From: Sutcliffiella horikoshii
GTDB taxonomy: Bacteria > Bacillota > Bacilli > Bacillales > Bacillaceae_I
Length of the DNA stretch: 64,000 bases
Direction of reading: 5' to 3'
Assembly (NCBI RefSeq): GCF_021991925.1
Contig: NZ_RXZI01000003.1
Span: forward strand, 1 to 64,000
Positions 10,025-19,529 of this stretch are shown here, one piece after another. The position numbers and the translations under genes are program-made. The stretch's first letter is position 1, and every line of letters begins with the position of its first letter. The notes under the pieces were generated by a model. The model was not told the origin of the DNA. It was given only the letters and a program-made list of their open reading frames with translations, and did no database searches.

Positions 10025-12419
10025 TAAAGAAAAGTTCAAGACAGCCTTTTTAAAAAAGCTGGAGAGTATGTACGGGAAGAGCTTTCAGGAATCAACATCA
10101 AGAGACCATTATCATACACTCGGAAATATGGTGCGTGAATATATAAGTGCCAACTGGATTACGACCAATGAACGAAATCGCGCCGCAGATGAAAAACAGG
10201 TGTACTATCTTTCCATCGAATTTTTATTGGGTAGGTTACTCGGAAGTAACCTATTGAACCTCGGAATTCAAAGTGTGGTCGAGGAAGGCTTGAAAGAGCT
10301 TGGACTTGATCTATCCACAATTGAGGAGATTGAAGCGGATGCTGGGCTTGGAAATGGGGGTCTTGGCCGTCTCGCTGCATGTTTCCTTGACTCGCTTGCT
10401 TCCTTGGATCTACCGGGACATGGCTGTGGAATCCGTTATAAGCATGGTCTGTTTGATCAGAAGTTTGTCGACGGCTATCAGGTGGAACTACCGGAGCAAT
10501 GGCTGAGACATGGAAACGTCTGGGAAGTCAGAAAGCCTGACCAGGCTGTGGAAATTAACTTCTGGGGCAAGGTGGAATCCTATAAGGAAGATGGAAAAGA
10601 AAAGTTTAGACATGCAAAAGGAGAAGCGATAACTGCTGTACCATATGACATGCCGGTTGTCGGTTATCAAACAGATACAGTCAATATGCTGCGTCTTTGG
10701 AGTGCAGAGCCAGCGCCTTTCCCAACTAATAAAGATATCATGCAATATAAGCGTGATACAGAAGCAGTATCTGAATTCTTGTATCCCGATGATACCCATG
10801 ATGAAGGAAAGATATTACGCCTCAAACAGCAATACTTCCTGGTAGCTGCGAGTATTGGCAGTATTATACGCTCCTACCGTAAGAAGAATGGAAGTTTAAT
10901 AGATTTCCATAAGCGGGTCACCATCCATATCAATGATACCCATCCTGTGCTGGCCATCCCTGAACTGATGAGGATACTGCTGGATGAGGAGGATATGAGC
11001 TGGGAGGAAGCATGGGAGATAACTTCCCATACCATTTCCTATACAAATCATACCACCCTATCAGAAGCGTTGGAAAAATGGCCAATTAACATTTTTCAGC
11101 CGTTGTTGCCACGTATCTATATGATAGTGGAAGAGATCAATGAGCGCTTTTGTGCAGATTTGTGGAAGAAGTATCCTGGTCAGTGGGGACGTATTGAGGA
11201 AATGGCGATTCTTGCCCATGGTTTGGTGAAGATGGCACACTTGGCGGTTGTCGGTAGCTTCAGTGTGAATGGTGTGGCTAAAATTCATACGGAAATTTTG
11301 AAGAACCGGGAAATGCGTTTATTTTACGAAGCTTTCCCGGATAAGTTTAATAATAAAACGAATGGAATTACACATCGCCGTTGGCTGTTAAAGGCAAATC
11401 CGCAGCTGACCTCCCTTATCCAGGAAACTATAGGCCACGGCTGGATGAAGGACACAACACAGCTTCGTCAGCTTGATGTATATGCAAACGATTCCGCTTT
11501 TTTGGATAAGCTGGATCAAGTAAAGCGTGAGCGTAAGCAGATTCTTGGAGAACGGATAAGAAAGCAGACAGGGATTATCGTCGATTCAGATAGCATATTC
11601 GATGTCCAGGTGAAAAGGTTGCATGCCTACAAGCGTCAGTTGTTAAACGTGTTTCATATTATGTATCTTTATAACCGATTGAAAGAGGATAGCAGTTTCG
11701 ATATACATCCAAGAACATTCATTTTTGGAGCGAAGGCTTCACCTGGTTATTATTATGCCAAACGGGTTATCAAACTGATAAACTCCTTGGCGGATAAGGT
11801 GAATAATGATCCTGCAATCAATGGACGTTTAAAGGTCATCTTCTTGGAAAACTATCGTGTATCCTTGGCGGAGGATATCTTTCCTGCAGCCGATGTGAGC
11901 GAACAGATCTCTACTGCCAGTAAAGAGGCATCAGGAACCGGAAATATGAAGTTCATGATGAATGGAGCTTTGACCATCGGTACCCTAGATGGGGCAAATA
12001 TAGAGATAAAAGAAGAGGTCGGCGAAGAGAATATGTTCATTTTTGGTCTGACAGCGGAACAAGTGCTGAACTATTATCAGAACGGGGGATACCGTTCTAG
12101 TGAATATTATCACCATGATAAACGTATCCAACAAGTCCTAGAACAGCTTGTCAACGGCTTCTTCCCGGATGTGGATGACCACTTTGAACCGATTCACGAT
12201 TCTTTGCTGATGCAAAATGATGAATATTTTGTCCTAAAGGATTTTGCATCTTATATAAGTGCGCAGGAGCGGGTGGATGCAGCCTATCGGGATCGTAACC
12301 ATTGGCTGACCATGAGCGCCAAAAACATCGCACACTCCGGTTTCTTCTCAAGCGACCGGACCATCAGGCAATACGCCGACGAAATCTGGGGACTCCAACC
12401 GAGCTATAGCAAACGATAA
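10014..12419 (+). CDS. glgP: Glycogen phosphorylase GlgP
   Basis: Releases glucose-1-phosphate from glycogen using phosphate and pyridoxal phosphate. 801 residues, normal for the family. The region [19 protein letters not shown] (about 640-658) holds the lysine that binds pyridoxal phosphate. HAYKRQLLN and NGITHRRW are further family motifs. Start ATG at 10014 with AGGAG at 10001-10005; an in-frame GTG at 10005 overlaps that site. Last gene of the operon, followed by a strong terminator. Synthesis and breakdown genes together suggest that glycogen is built and then used within one programme. Confidence 0.96.
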   Translation: MFSDKEKFKTAFLKKLESMYGKSFQESTSRDHYHTLGNMVREYISANWITTNERNRAADEKQVYYLSIEFLLGRLLGSNLLNLGIQSVVEEGLKELGLDLSTIEEIEADAGLGNGGLGRLAACFLDSLASLDLPGHGCGIRYKHGLFDQKFVDGYQVELPEQWLRHGNVWEVRKPDQAVEINFWGKVESYKEDGKEKFRHAKGEAITAVPYDMPVVGYQTDTVNMLRLWSAEPAPFPTNKDIMQYKRDTEAVSEFLYPDDTHDEGKILRLKQQYFLVAASIGSIIRSYRKKNGSLIDFHKRVTIHINDTHPVLAIPELMRILLDEEDMSWEEAWEITSHTISYTNHTTLSEALEKWPINIFQPLLPRIYMIVEEINERFCADLWKKYPGQWGRIEEMAILAHGLVKMAHLAVVGSFSVNGVAKIHTEILKNREMRLFYEAFPDKFNNKTNGITHRRWLLKANPQLTSLIQETIGHGWMKDTTQLRQLDVYANDSAFLDKLDQVKRERKQILGERIRKQTGIIVDSDSIFDVQVKRLHAYKRQLLNVFHIMYLYNRLKEDSSFDIHPRTFIFGAKASPGYYYAKRVIKLINSLADKVNNDPAINGRLKVIFLENYRVSLAEDIFPAADVSEQISTASKEASGTGNMKFMMNGALTIGTLDGANIEIKEEVGEENMFIFGLTAEQVLNYYQNGGYRSSEYYHHDKRIQQVLEQLVNGFFPDVDDHFEPIHDSLLMQNDEYFVLKDFASYISAQERVDAAYRDRNHWLTMSAKNIAHSGFFSSDRTIRQYADEIWGLQPSYSKR

Positions 12420-12425
12420 CAAAGA

Positions 12426-12456
12426 GAGAGGGGCAAGCTGGCCCTTCTTTTTTTTG
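12426..12456 (+). terminator. Terminator after glgP
   Basis: GAGGGGC pairs with GCCCTTC around a six-base loop, followed by a run of eight T. Confidence 0.85.
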
Positions 12457-12460
12457 TCCA

Positions 12461-12512
12461 TTCGACGTCGGTAACGAAAATCCTTTGGGGGTCTGACCCC
12501 CTTTTGAACTTT
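12461..12512. repeat. R3 repeat, copy 1 (GGGGTCTGACCCC palindrome)
   Basis: Begins TTCGAC and contains TCCTTT followed by the palindrome GGGGGTCTGACCCCC at 12487-12501 and a T/A-rich tail. Similar copies at 23967-24022 and 40499-40552 also begin TTCGAC and also lie directly after a terminator. Confidence 0.7.
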
Positions 12513-12515
12513 TTT

Positions 12516-13244
12516 TTACAACTTTTCCTTCATTGCCTTGATATAGGTTTCGATGCTGTGGTTTTTGACGATGGAGCCTTGTGTTAGCAGGAAGCGTGAT
12601 GGTGTTTGGGTGTGTTTGTAGTGCCAGGTTTTTTTGCTGATGGGGGCGACGACTTTTGTCGGTGGAACAAATGGAACCAAGTCAGCCAGGTTCACGAAAC
12701 GGATGGATGCGGGAACAGTCTCGTTGAAGAGATTGGCAAATGCTTCGTCGCCAACCCTTGGAGCGCCATATGTGTAGATGTAGACCGCTGAGAAGTCCGT
12801 GTTCAACGCACAATCCAAAGAAAATAGGGTGGCCAGTGCACCGCCGAGACTATGACCAGTCACAAAAAGGCTTTTAGAAGAGTCCAGGCTTTTCAGAAGG
12901 CTCAGAAGCTCTTCCCGCATGGATTCATAAACGGAAAGGAAGCCACCATGGACAAGAGGTTGCGCTTGGCAATACGGAAATGGTTTCTGAAATATTTCGG
13001 CATCAGCTATCCAGTCGGGATCCGTCTGGGTGCCTCTGAATGTAATGATAATGGCATCTTCATTTTCTAAAACGAAACCGAACCATTCTAAGCTATGGAA
13101 GGATACCCCCTTAAATTCTTTCATCAACTCAAAACCAGGTGGAATGGAAAAGATGCCATTCTGGTGATATTGATCGTAGGCTAACTGACAGCATTCAGCT
13201 AGGAAAATAGCCCATTCCTTGGATAAAATATTTCGGTAGTACAT
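12516..13244 (-). CDS. Class 3 lipase family protein
   Basis: Alpha/beta-hydrolase fold, 242 residues. The nucleophile elbow GHSLGGAL (about 131-138) and the preceding oxyanion-side motif TFRGTQ are typical of lipase class 3. A likely catalytic Asp lies in DLVPFVPP and a His in NHSIETYI near the C terminus. No signal peptide is seen, so an intracellular location is likely. RBS GAGGGAT lies upstream of the ATG at 13244. Transcribed towards the glg operon. Substrate unknown; esterase or lipase activity on acyl esters is inferred from the family. Confidence 0.85.
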   Translation of the reverse strand: MYYRNILSKEWAIFLAECCQLAYDQYHQNGIFSIPPGFELMKEFKGVSFHSLEWFGFVLENEDAIIITFRGTQTDPDWIADAEIFQKPFPYCQAQPLVHGGFLSVYESMREELLSLLKSLDSSKSLFVTGHSLGGALATLFSLDCALNTDFSAVYIYTYGAPRVGDEAFANLFNETVPASIRFVNLADLVPFVPPTKVVAPISKKTWHYKHTQTPSRFLLTQGSIVKNHSIETYIKAMKEKL

Positions 13245-13402
13245 TTCATATCCCTCACTTTTAGAAAAACTCGTGTGGTAACGGCCTATGATAATGTATT
13301 GATGCAGGAAGGAAGTGGTGCCTATTTTTGCTGAAGGAAAAGGAAAAGTCAGCTGGTTTGTGGAACTACTTTTATAGAATGATTTCTAAAGGAGGAACAA
13401 CG

Positions 13403-13828
13403 GTGGCTTATGAGTTGAAAACAAAAGAAACAGATAGCAGTGTAATAGATTTTATTGAAGGAGTGGATAGTCCAAAGAAACGGGAAGACGCTTATAAGCT
13501 CTTAGCTATTTTTACGGAAACGACAGGGTATGAGGCCAAAATGTGGGGGCCAAGTATAATAGGGTTCGGTTCCTATCATTACAAATATCCAACGGGCCAT
13601 GAAGGGGATGCACCATTAGTAGGTTTTTCACCTAGGAAAGCGAAAATAAGTCTTTATTTTGCGACAGGTGATTCGAAAAGGGAGGAACTGCTGAAGGAAT
13701 TTGGGAAGCATACGACCGGTAAGGCTTGTGTGTATATAAATAAGGTTGCTGATATTGATGAGAATGTATTGAAAGCGTTAATTAACCAGTCTGTTGCGTT
13801 TTTAAAAGAAACCTATCCACAAAAATAA
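13403..13828 (+). CDS. DUF1801 domain protein (YdhG/YdeI-like)
   Basis: 141 residues with the DUF1801 pattern: a Trp-Gly-Pro segment (KMWGPSIIGFGSY, about 47-59), a GFSPRKAKISLY strand and a TGKACVYINKVADID segment. The family has a small alpha-beta fold with no established biochemical role; some members are linked to iron handling. Start GTG at 13403 follows AAAGGAGG (13388-13395). An open frame extends upstream to 13328 but has no ribosome site and is not conserved-looking. Single gene with its own terminator. Confidence 0.8.
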   Translation: MAYELKTKETDSSVIDFIEGVDSPKKREDAYKLLAIFTETTGYEAKMWGPSIIGFGSYHYKYPTGHEGDAPLVGFSPRKAKISLYFATGDSKREELLKEFGKHTTGKACVYINKVADIDENVLKALINQSVAFLKETYPQK

Positions 13829-13830
13829 GC

Positions 13831-13870
13831 AAGGCCGCCTCGTTGTGATAGAGGCGGCCTTACCTTTTTA
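13831..13870. terminator. Terminator between the DUF1801 gene and yteA
   Basis: AAGGCCGCCTC pairs with GAGGCGGCCTT around a nine-base loop. The stem is symmetrical and sits between two convergent genes, so it can serve both. Confidence 0.8.
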
Positions 13871-14611
13871 TTCTGTATAGGGATCCTTTTCATACCCGTG
13901 TAAATCTCCGAAGGATGTCATGATTCCTTCTTCATCTAGGGCATCCTCATAGGCCTCGTGCTTGATGGATGGGTAAACGGTGACATTTTGTCCGTACATA
14001 TCGGTGCCTACAAAGTTTTCGTAGTCCTCAACATACCCTTCATTTTCTTCGCTTTCCACATATGTGCGGTCGTAGTTTTCCACATCATCCGAGAAATCGG
14101 ATGGTGATTCCGATGTACCGTAGCGTTGCACAATTTGCCATGTGTCTTCTGCGTCAAAAGCAACCCCTTCGGACTCGTCGTATTCAAAACGCCCATATGG
14201 CGGCATCAGTACTTTTTCTTCCACCGGACGGTCATGGGAGACGACTTGGTCTGGGCTGTGTTCCTTGCAATAAGTGGTAGTAGGAAGGGCGTCGAGTCTT
14301 TCTTCATCGATCTCTTTTCCGCAGACCTCACACTTACCATAAGTCCCTTCAGCCATTGCTTGGAGGGCGTGATTAATATCTTTCATTTCTTTTTCAGCAT
14401 GTTCATTTAGGGCAATATCCTTTTCGCGCTCATACAGTTCGGTACCAAGGTCTCCTGGATGGTTATCGTAAGCAGAGAGTTCACTTACTGATTCGTAGGG
14501 ATGTTCTTGTTCAAGCTGGTAGTGGTCATTTTGGTCCAGGTGGGTTTGAAGTTCCCTTTTTGTATCTTCTAGCTGTTGCTTTAAACGGTTTATTTTATCA
14601 GGGGATATCAT
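13868..14611 (-). CDS. yteA: DksA/TraR C4-type zinc finger protein YteA
   Basis: 247 residues. The N-terminal half is a coiled-coil hairpin with the family segment ELSAYDNHPGDLGTELYERE (about 45-64). A DksA-type finger follows with C94, C97, C115 and H118, so the fourth ligand is His rather than Cys. The acidic C-terminal half ends in the DEEGIMTSFGDLHG motif typical of Bacillus YteA. DksA relatives bind RNA polymerase in its secondary channel; the role of YteA is not settled. Start at 14611 has GAAAGGAG seven bases upstream. A longer frame to 14680 lacks such a site. Confidence 0.88.
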   Translation of the reverse strand: MISPDKINRLKQQLEDTKRELQTHLDQNDHYQLEQEHPYESVSELSAYDNHPGDLGTELYEREKDIALNEHAEKEMKDINHALQAMAEGTYGKCEVCGKEIDEERLDALPTTTYCKEHSPDQVVSHDRPVEEKVLMPPYGRFEYDESEGVAFDAEDTWQIVQRYGTSESPSDFSDDVENYDRTYVESEENEGYVEDYENFVGTDMYGQNVTVYPSIKHEAYEDALDEEGIMTSFGDLHGYEKDPYTE

Positions 14612-14679
14612 AAATAGACTCCTTTCAAATACCTGTCTATTTGTATTATGAACGTTCCCTTTGAAAAACATGATTGCCA

Positions 14680-14715
14680 ATTAAAAAAAGCTGACACGTT
14701 TAAGTGTCAGCTTTA
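14680..14715 (-). terminator. Terminator of menA (distal copy)
   Basis: On the minus strand AAGCTGACAC and GTGTCAGCTT form a stem around a short loop, followed by a run of seven T. The same 23-nt hairpin sequence recurs with one mismatch at 14929-14951, nearer to menA, without the T-run. An R2 repeat lies between the two. Confidence 0.75.
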
Positions 14716-14928
14716 GACTGTTGCCAAACTCTAATCATCTTTAGTTTTGCATTATCTTTGTTCTTCGTTCCAGGCGCTACGCTTTCCTGCGGGCGGTCCG
14801 TAAGCCTCCTCACACCGCTTCAGGGGTCTTACCTGTCCCTTCCTCCCGCGGGAGTCTGTGCGCCTTCCACTACGATCAACATGGGTATTGCATATTTCAT
14901 TAAGATTATACTTTGTCTACACACTGGA
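14714..14928 (-). repeat. R2 repeat, copy A, inserted in the menA terminator
   Basis: A 215-nt insert with a GC-rich core at about 14771-14875 in an AT-rich surrounding. Read on the minus strand, the core has GACTCCCGCGGGAG, TGAGGAGGCT and GGAAAGCG blocks. These recur in copies B (25218-25351) and C (54281-54428). It is flanked by 23-nt direct repeats (14691-14713 and 14929-14951, 22 of 23 identical) of the menA terminator hairpin, which suggests that insertion duplicated the target. Confidence 0.7.
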
Positions 14929-14959
14929 CTGACACGATTAAGTGTCAGCTTCTTGTTGA

Positions 14960-15898
14960 TTAGATAAAGTATCCTACAAGCAATCCGATTCCAAGTAGAA
15001 AGCCGAAAATGGTGTTGGTTTTTGCTGTGGCCACCATCGCAGGCATCATCGTTACGTTGCTGTTATTATTTGTAAAACCTTTGATTGCAGAAAGTGGTTT
15101 CGCGATCGATAGGAAAACTAATAATAACCAGAAGGATGCGTATCCGGAAACGATAAAGAGCACAATAAGTGCATAGGAAACAATGAACATTGCTGCCAGT
15201 AGGATGATCGCGTTTTTCCGTCCAAGAAGAATTGCGACTGTTTTACGCCCATTTTCTTTGTCACCGACTATGTCCCTGATATTATTTGCCAGAAGGATTG
15301 CTCCGACAAGAATGGAAATAGGAATGGAAATCAGCATGGCAGTACCTGTAATCGCACCAGTTTGGATATAGAATGAAATCAGGATAATGACAAATCCCAT
15401 GAAGAATCCTGCTACAATCTCTCCAAATGGGGTATAGGCAATAGGGTAGGGACCTCCTGTATAAAAGTACCCAGCTGCCATGCATGCCGTCCCGATCACT
15501 GCCAACCACCAGGTGGTATTCATACAGATAAATACTCCAAGTAACGTGGCTATTCCAAAGAATAGGAAAGCTAAGCGGATAACGGTTTCAGGTTTGACGC
15601 CGTGTCGGACTATTGCGCCGCCGATCCCGACCGAGTTTTCATTATCCAGCCCTTTTTTGAAATCGTAGTATTCATTGATCATGTTCGTGGCAGCTTGTAT
15701 TAAAAGGCTTGCTATCAACATGGCAAAAAATAGTGGCCAGTCTATAGTTGTGTCATATAGTGCGAGTGCCGTCCCTATGAATACCGGTACAAAAGCCGCG
15801 GTCAAGGTATGTGGTCGAAGCAAGTTCCACCACACCTTCCATCTTTTCTCAGTAGGTGCTTGAAAGCTTGTCTCTGTTTGTATTGTCTGAGGTTGCAT
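14960..15898 (-). CDS. menA: 1,4-dihydroxy-2-naphthoate polyprenyltransferase MenA
   Basis: Joins dihydroxynaphthoate to the polyprenyl chain, the membrane step that makes demethylmenaquinone. 312 residues with about eight to nine membrane segments. The two Asp-rich motifs of UbiA prenyltransferases are present: NMINEYYDFKKGLD (about 92-105) and NNIRDIVGDKENGRKT (about 205-220). It is transcribed away from menFDHBEC and ends at the split terminator described separately. The first 20 residues are a polar cytoplasmic tail. Confidence 0.95.
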   Translation of the reverse strand: MQPQTIQTETSFQAPTEKRWKVWWNLLRPHTLTAAFVPVFIGTALALYDTTIDWPLFFAMLIASLLIQAATNMINEYYDFKKGLDNENSVGIGGAIVRHGVKPETVIRLAFLFFGIATLLGVFICMNTTWWLAVIGTACMAAGYFYTGGPYPIAYTPFGEIVAGFFMGFVIILISFYIQTGAITGTAMLISIPISILVGAILLANNIRDIVGDKENGRKTVAILLGRKNAIILLAAMFIVSYALIVLFIVSGYASFWLLLVFLSIAKPLSAIKGFTNNNSNVTMMPAMVATAKTNTIFGFLLGIGLLVGYFI

Positions 15899-15966
15899 TT
15901 ATGACCCCTCCATCTATTAGTAGGGCTATACTGAAATAGCCATGGGAAAAGCGAAAACGTTACATT

Positions 15967-16160
15967 ATAAAGCTATTTTCGTAAACTTTGTTGCTTTAAC
16001 GTATTTTGAGAATATCCTTTATATTCCTTACTGTCGTGCTCTTTTCCCTGCAATACGGAATAAACTCCCTGCATGTCTGGAGTAAGTATGCAGTAAAAAG
16101 TCCAATTGCCGACTTTTTCCTAGTGAATACAACAATCTTTGAGAAAAGAGCCTATTATAA
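15967..16160. repeat. R1 repeat, copy a (MITE-like)
   Basis: About 190 bp between menA and menF. The left end (AAGCTATTTTCGTAAAC, from 15970) is nearly the inverted complement of the right end (CTTTGAGAAAAGAGCCT, to 16153). Inner blocks shared with copies at 41368-41555 and 43318-43505 include TATCGTGCTCTTT or TGTCGTGCTCTTT and AAATCCAATTGCCG or close variants. An open frame across it has no ribosome site. Confidence 0.75.
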
Positions 16161-16280
16161 ATACAATATAAGTGTATGTAAAGGGACAAAGGGTGTCAAC
16201 GGTTTTTCAGAAGAAACAAAGGAAGAATTTACATGGTAATATTATAAGGAAGAAACTCGAAAGAAAACAGTTCATTTTGT

Positions 16281-16310
16281 TGACATAAAAAGGTTTTGAG
16301 GTGTATCTTT
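16281..16310 (+). promoter_or_regulatory. Probable sigma-A promoter of the menF operon
   Basis: TTGACA at 16281-16286, an 18-bp spacer and TATCTT at 16305-16310, about 60 bp before the menF start. The rest of the 470-bp gap between menA and menF holds R1 copy a and nothing else recognised. Confidence 0.55.
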
Positions 16311-16368
16311 AAGGAAGCTATTCGAGAGACAAAGTCTTGCGGTAACAAGGCCTCGGGGGGAGTCTTAC

Positions 16369-17763
16369 ATGATTACAATACCATATAACCATATAGTGAG
16401 TTTATGGGAGGAAGCGAAAACAAGAGCGACCTCGATAAACCAGTCGGTCTTAATAAGTTATACGAAAAAAGTGGAACAGCTAGATCCCCTGCAATTTTTT
16501 CAGAAGTGTGAACAGTTCTTTCCGGGACAGCGCTTTTTCTGGTCCAACCCAGATCATTCCCATATGCAGGTTGGTGCAGGAGTAACAGCAGAGTTCACTG
16601 CAAATGGAGAAGAAGACAGGTATCATCACATTGAAAATCAATGGAAGCGTTTTATACAAGCTGCAGTATACAAAAGTGAATCACCGAATGTAGGGCCAGT
16701 CTGCTATGGTGGCTTTTCCTTTGATCCAAAAAAAGAAAAGACAGGGCTCTGGGATGAGTTTGCCGATGCTCTTTTCATTTTACCGACATTTATGCTTACG
16801 AAAATAGAGAATCAAACATATATTACGGTCAATTATTTAAACAATTGTGAGGAAGCCTCACTCAAGGAATTAGTCAGAATGGAAGAGGAGCTTTTGAATG
16901 TCTCTTCTATTAAGCATGCCAAAACCACGTCCATTGTAAAATGCTTGGAAATGGATCCTGTTGAATGGAAGGAATCCATTTCGGAAGTAACGAAGCGAAT
17001 TACAGAAGGCGAGATGGATAAGGTCGTACTGGCGAGAGAACTCCGTGTACTTTTTCAAGACAAAGTAGATGTCACACCAGTTCTGCAAAATCTCTTGGAA
17101 GAGCAGGCGAACAGTTATTTATTTACAATTGAAAGAGGGACGGACTGCTTTTTAGGAGCAACTCCCGAGCAATTAGTAAAAAAACAAAGTGGTAAAGTCG
17201 AATCCATGTGTTTGGCAGGTTCGATTGCCCGTGGCGCAACCATGGAAGAAGACGTTCAATTTGGTAAAGCGCTACTGACAGATGAGAAAAACATGCATGA
17301 GCATGATCTAGTCGTCCAGATGATACGTGCATCCTTAGAGGAAGTTTGCGAACAGGTAAGCACACCATCTGAGCCCAACCTGTATAAAATGAAGCATATT
17401 CAGCATCTTCATACCCCGGTGAAGGCAAAAGTAAAAGAGGATAGTAGCATAGCGGACTTGGTGAAATTGCTTCATCCTACTCCAGCCCTCGGGGGATTCC
17501 CACAAGATATCTCCTTGGAGACGATAAGGGAAGTGGAGAGGTTGGATAGGGGTTGGTATGCGGGACCACTTGGATGGATGGACTGGAAGGAAGATGGGGA
17601 ATTCATTGTGGCTATCCGTTCCGGACTTTTGCAGGGAAGCGAAGCCTCTCTATTTGCAGGATGCGGGATTGTCGGAGATTCCGATCCGGAGAGCGAATAC
17701 AACGAAACCCAGATTAAATTCCGACCAATGTTATCAGCACTAGGGGGCAGTTTGACACAATGA
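16369..17763 (+). CDS. menF: Isochorismate synthase MenF
   Basis: Converts chorismate to isochorismate, the first menaquinone-specific step. 464 residues with the chorismate-binding fold in the C-terminal two thirds. Visible motifs are KVVLAREL (about 219-226), the CLAGSIARG segment near 282-290, HEHDLVVQ, the LHPTPALGG motif (about 369-377) and GCGIVGDSDPESEYNET near the end. RBS GGGGGGAG lies six bases before the ATG. The stop overlaps the menD start by four bases, so menF and menD are probably translationally coupled. Confidence 0.95.
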   Translation: MITIPYNHIVSLWEEAKTRATSINQSVLISYTKKVEQLDPLQFFQKCEQFFPGQRFFWSNPDHSHMQVGAGVTAEFTANGEEDRYHHIENQWKRFIQAAVYKSESPNVGPVCYGGFSFDPKKEKTGLWDEFADALFILPTFMLTKIENQTYITVNYLNNCEEASLKELVRMEEELLNVSSIKHAKTTSIVKCLEMDPVEWKESISEVTKRITEGEMDKVVLARELRVLFQDKVDVTPVLQNLLEEQANSYLFTIERGTDCFLGATPEQLVKKQSGKVESMCLAGSIARGATMEEDVQFGKALLTDEKNMHEHDLVVQMIRASLEEVCEQVSTPSEPNLYKMKHIQHLHTPVKAKVKEDSSIADLVKLLHPTPALGGFPQDISLETIREVERLDRGWYAGPLGWMDWKEDGEFIVAIRSGLLQGSEASLFAGCGIVGDSDPESEYNETQIKFRPMLSALGGSLTQ

Positions 17764-19529
17764 ATGCAACAAACGACATGACCTATTATCTTGCGGCATT
17801 TGTAGACGAATTAGTAAAAAGCGGGTTGGAAAATGTGATCATCAGCCCTGGATCCCGTTCCACCCCTCTTGCCCTTTTAATGGCAGAGCATCCGGACCTA
17901 AAAGTTACTGTCTTAATCGACGAACGCTCAGCGGCATTTTATGCACTCGGCCTGGCGAAGACAAGCGATAAACCCGTGGCCATCCTTTGCACATCCGGAA
18001 CCGCAGCCACTAATTACTATCCGGCGATTGTGGAAGCCTTTCAATCAAGGTTACCTTTGATTGTCCTGACAGCTGACCGGCCTCATGAGCTCCGGGATGT
18101 GGGGGCTCCACAAGCTATTGATCAGTTGAAAATGTATGGGGATTATGTGAAGTGGTTTGTGGAAATGTCCCTTCCTCAGGATACTAGAGCAATGGTCCGC
18201 TATGCTCGTAACATGGCTGCACGGGCAGCAGGAACTTCCCTGAGTGCTCCTGGTGGGCCGGTTCATCTTAACTTTCCACTTCGCGAACCATTAATCCCAG
18301 ATTTAGAAGCAGTGGATCTATGGTCTAAATATAAGGAAAATAATGATTCCATCGTGGAAGTCAGTGTTGGCGACTATTCCATTTCTGATGATCGAGCTTC
18401 TTATTTTGCAAAGTTATTGAACGAACGAAAAAGAGGGGTCATTGTTTGTGGGGAGTTGCCCCAATCAAAGGTGGAAGCTTTCACAGAAGCCATTACAAGG
18501 CTATCAGCATCTCTGCAGTATCCGATTTTTGCAGATCCTTTGTCTGGATTAAGGACAGGTACCCATTCAAAGGTTACCATTATGGAGGGATATGATGCCT
18601 TTCTTCGTTCGGATGAGGTGAAAGAAAAGGTGCAACCGGAAGTGATTATCCGATTCGGTGCGATGCCTGTGTCCAAATCTTTGATGCAATACATAAGCAA
18701 AGCCACTAATGCTATTCACATTGTGGTGGACGGGGATGGTGGTTGGAGAGATCCAACACTTCAAGCAAACTATATGATACATGCGGAAGAAGCTCACTTT
18801 TGTGAGAGGGTGAATGCCCAGCTGGAACCTCGTCGGACCAGTGAATGGCTGAATTCTATCCAATCATGGAATGATAAAACCAAAATGGTTCTATTAGCGG
18901 AGAAAGTGGATAATATGTTCGAGGGAAGGGTCATAACAGAGCTTCAGGAGATACTTCCGAATAAGTCCGCTATTTTTGTAGGAAACAGCATGCCGATACG
19001 AGATGTAGATACCTTCTTGCATTGTGAGGATAAAAAATTGACGGTGCTGGCGAATAGAGGGGCAAATGGGATTGATGGTGTAGTATCGACAGCACTTGCA
19101 GCAAGTACTGTCTATGAAAATCTCGTACTGGTCATCGGTGATTTGTCTTTCTATCATGATATGAATGGATTGCTTGCTGCCAAATTGCAAAAGTTAAACG
19201 TAATCATTGTTCTGATAAACAATAATGGTGGGGGTATCTTTTCTTTCCTTCCACAGTCAAAAGTAGAGCAACATTTTGAGGCATTATTTGGGACACCGAC
19301 ACATATGGATTATAAGCATGCCGTGAAGCTGTATGATGGGAAATACACGCTTGCATCTAATTGGCATGATTTTAAGGGTGCGATGGTCGATTCTTTAAAC
19401 AGTGATGGATTGAAGGTTATTGAAGTACCAACAAATCGGGAAGAAAACGAAGCCCTCCATCGGAAATTGTGGAAAAATGTTTCCCAGGAAATGATTTTGT
19501 CGATGGAGACGAGATTCGATGAAAATTAA
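17760..19529 (+). CDS. menD: SEPHCHC synthase MenD
   Basis: Thiamine-diphosphate enzyme that joins 2-oxoglutarate and isochorismate to give 2-succinyl-5-enolpyruvyl-6-hydroxy-3-cyclohexene-1-carboxylate. 589 residues. The N-terminal pyrimidine-binding domain has ISPGSRSTPL (about 28-37) and the catalytic-side Glu in LIDERSA. The C-terminal pyrophosphate domain has the GDLSFYHDMNGL metal-binding segment (about 461-472) followed by INNNGGGIFSFLP. The ATG overlaps the menF stop, and the 3' end overlaps menH by 11 bases. Confidence 0.96.
   Translation: MNATNDMTYYLAAFVDELVKSGLENVIISPGSRSTPLALLMAEHPDLKVTVLIDERSAAFYALGLAKTSDKPVAILCTSGTAATNYYPAIVEAFQSRLPLIVLTADRPHELRDVGAPQAIDQLKMYGDYVKWFVEMSLPQDTRAMVRYARNMAARAAGTSLSAPGGPVHLNFPLREPLIPDLEAVDLWSKYKENNDSIVEVSVGDYSISDDRASYFAKLLNERKRGVIVCGELPQSKVEAFTEAITRLSASLQYPIFADPLSGLRTGTHSKVTIMEGYDAFLRSDEVKEKVQPEVIIRFGAMPVSKSLMQYISKATNAIHIVVDGDGGWRDPTLQANYMIHAEEAHFCERVNAQLEPRRTSEWLNSIQSWNDKTKMVLLAEKVDNMFEGRVITELQEILPNKSAIFVGNSMPIRDVDTFLHCEDKKLTVLANRGANGIDGVVSTALAASTVYENLVLVIGDLSFYHDMNGLLAAKLQKLNVIIVLINNNGGGIFSFLPQSKVEQHFEALFGTPTHMDYKHAVKLYDGKYTLASNWHDFKGAMVDSLNSDGLKVIEVPTNREENEALHRKLWKNVSQEMILSMETRFDEN

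Noticed and set aside
16006..16239. 77-codon open frame between menA and menF
   Set aside because: It coincides with repeat R1 copy a and has no ribosome site.
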